DNA of 31,161 nucleotides from Euprymna scolopes (taxonomy: Eukaryota > Mollusca > Cephalopoda > Sepiida > Sepiolidae). Location: positions 141,463,523-141,494,683 of the forward strand of contig CM044490.1 of assembly GCA_024364805.1 (NCBI GenBank). The letters are read 5' to 3'. A model generated the notes under the pieces. The model ran no database searches. It was given only the letters and a program-made list of their open reading frames with translations, and had not been told where the DNA came from. The position numbers and the translations under genes were made by a program. Of the stretch, positions 29,513-31,161 are shown in pieces; positions within the stretch are counted from its first letter, which is position 1, and each line of letters starts with the position of its first letter.

Positions 29513-29738
29513 ATCAACAAATGCTTCACATACTCCTATTTTTATTGTCATGGAAATCGGGGAAATTGGCCATTTTTCAATCAAGTCAATTGATTGTCTG
29601 CTCTAGTTGGGAACACATTACAGTGAAATGAAAGGAAGCTTTACATGCCTCTCCACATGATTTAGTTCAGAATACATTATAGTCTACATTGCACTGTAGA
29701 GAAATTACTACTGATTTGGTAAAATTATTTCATATATA

Positions 29739-29988
29739 ATGGCTTAAATAAAAGATTAAAATGTAAAAGTCAAGTATCATGGTTCAATTCTGCTCTAAAC
29801 AGCAGCATTCATTTTGAACACGCCCCTGTCATATCAAAGAACCTACTGTTAATTTTATATGCCTGGCCTTACTGCTTGTGGAGTGATAATGGCTTGAACT
29901 TAAGTTTAAAATGAAGAAGTCAAGGATCATGGTGCAATTGTGCTTTAAACAGAAACATTCATTTCAAACGTGCCCCTGTCATATCAAT
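29739..29988. repeat. Diverged tandem duplication, about 149-bp period
   Basis: AATGGCTTAAATAAAAGATT at 29739 recurs as AATGGCTTGAACTTAAGTTT at 29888. GCCCCTGTCATATCAA occurs at 29823 and 29972. Intervening sequence aligns (AAGTCAAGTATCATGGTTCA and AAGTCAAGGATCATGGTGCA). Confidence 0.75.
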
Positions 29989-30199
29989 TGATTTTATTTA
30001 TGTGTCGGGTATTTCAGCTTGTGTGGTAATAAAAGTTCTCAAACGCACTTGTGATGTTAGGCTGTGTAAAAATCTGCCTGTTCCTTCATTTATCGGATTA
30101 TTTCGATTATCGATACTTATCAAAGACATTCCGACAGAAAATCTATCTAAGAACACTGTCAGGCATATAAAGTACCTTTGTGTGAAATTTCATAAAAAT

Positions 30200-30352
30200 C
30201 CATATATATATATATGTATGTATATACCCATTGATATCTTATATGTTTTTATGTAAAGTGATGTGATCCTCAGTTGATTAATTGTGTCTAACTGTGTCGG
30301 ATATATACTTGAGAGTCAAAACAATGAAAAGAATATGCTGTTGTCATAGCCC
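30200..30352. mobile_element. TA-flanked MITE, copy 3 (left end lost)
   Basis: CCCATTGATATCTTATATGT through GATATATACTTGAGAGTCAA and to TTGTCATAGCCC, followed by TA (30353-30354), matches 21030-21151. The left terminal repeat is missing and replaced by TA-rich sequence. Confidence 0.7.
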
Positions 30353-30354
30353 TA

Positions 30355-31161
30355 GTCATTAGTTTCAATTCAATAGTAAAAAATTTAGGGACTTAATGAA
30401 TTAAATGGAGATGAAACGGTTATTTCAAGATGATGTTCCAAAAAAATATTAACATATTATCTATTTGTTTCCTTATCTAAGTGCATGCTAGCATAAAATC
30501 TTATTGTGTTTAAGCAGTGATTTATTCATTTTAATAGCAAGAATAAAATAGTTCCTATATCCTCAATAAAGATTTATTTTCCTATCTGAATTATTAGACA
30601 TCGAATATTATCATTATTTTATTAAGTTAGTTATGGATCCATGCCAGGTGCAGATTTGGATAGAAATATTATCTTTGAGTAATTCTCTTTATTTAATTTC
30701 ATATGAAGCGGGATTACTTACTCACTCTGCATTCCAAATCCAATCCTTGCACTCAGTCTTGGCAGACGTTTCTGGCAATATGGAGAAACAGAAAACAATT
30801 TCAATTCCAATCATGGATATTTTTTATTTATAGATTAACAAGATGCAAGAACAGGTCTCGAGTAAATCGTTTCAAAGATCATATTGATTAATAAAGAATG
30901 GATGCCATGGACAGTATTGGCGGCTTTTAGGTACATCGCCCCAAATAAAGCATATTGCGACTTGAACGTAAGGGGACACGATTTGGGATCATATTTACAG
31001 GGGACTATGTTGGGAGTTGAGCAGTGAGATATCTGCTTGCATTACATGCAAACTCCTGCATGTTAGTACAGTCAGTGCAGCAGAAAAGATAAAGGGAATT
31101 CCAAAAAAGTAGAGAAAGACTATCAACGTCTCTTGAATCATTTAAAATAGGTATTGTACTT
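30355..31161. other. Non-coding sequence to the window end
   Basis: No gene recognised. Frames at 30633-30833 and 30703-30891 show no family. The part after 30900 is less A/T-rich and could belong to an unrecognised repeat or an exon-bearing region beyond the window. Confidence 0.4.

Overview
This is an AT-rich, intergenic or intronic stretch of an animal genome. I found no complete protein-coding gene, no intact tRNA or rRNA gene and no bacterial-type feature. The repeat content suggests a mollusc, and a cephalopod (octopus-like) is my best guess: many long (TA)n tracts, Helitron ends of the usual invertebrate type, tRNA- and 5S-derived repeats, and a fragment near 24.52 kb that I remember as a common cephalopod interspersed repeat. 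The species call rests on memory and is only moderately confident. Nearly all long open frames are low-complexity, A/T-driven and show no protein family. One short minus-strand frame (16582-16778) sits behind a good splice acceptor and is the only candidate host exon.

Layout. 0-6 kb: old LINE tails, a tRNA-type SINE, two foldback elements (1.3 and 3.9 kb) and an antisense 5S rRNA relic (5.5 kb). 6.3-8.3 kb: a decayed LINE reverse-transcriptase end, a mariner/Tc1-type transposase relic and a complete-looking 970-bp Helitron on the minus strand with about five internal tandem units. 9.6-13.2 kb: a possible hAT MITE, two Helitrons and two long-inverted-repeat elements, one with a tRNA-like core. 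14.1-14.7 kb: LINE 3' pieces running into a 269-base assembly gap. 17.05-19.36 kb: a tandem duplication of about 919 bp containing Helitrons nested in Helitrons, with TA tracts at its edges. 20.6-22.7 kb: a Helitron, a TA-flanked MITE, another Helitron end with a tRNA-like segment, and a 657-bp nested foldback element. 23.7-24.3 kb: a mariner relic and a second copy of the MITE. 25.6-26.2 kb: a 37-bp minisatellite. 26.9-27.7 kb: two antisense 5S relics, a tRNA-SINE and a hammerhead-ribozyme-like core. 28.3-28.75 kb: the C-terminus and 3' tail of a LINE. 29.47-30.35 kb: a Helitron end, a tandem duplication and a third MITE copy.

Two themes stand out. First, RNA polymerase III promoter modules (tRNA-like A/B boxes and antisense 5S) recur inside elements that are not ordinary SINEs: foldback elements and Helitrons. 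Second, a hairpin of the form CTGANGA - stem - CGAAACG, resembling a hammerhead ribozyme core, recurs in the foldback arms, and a more canonical core lies just upstream of one 5S relic. These are the observations I would follow up first.
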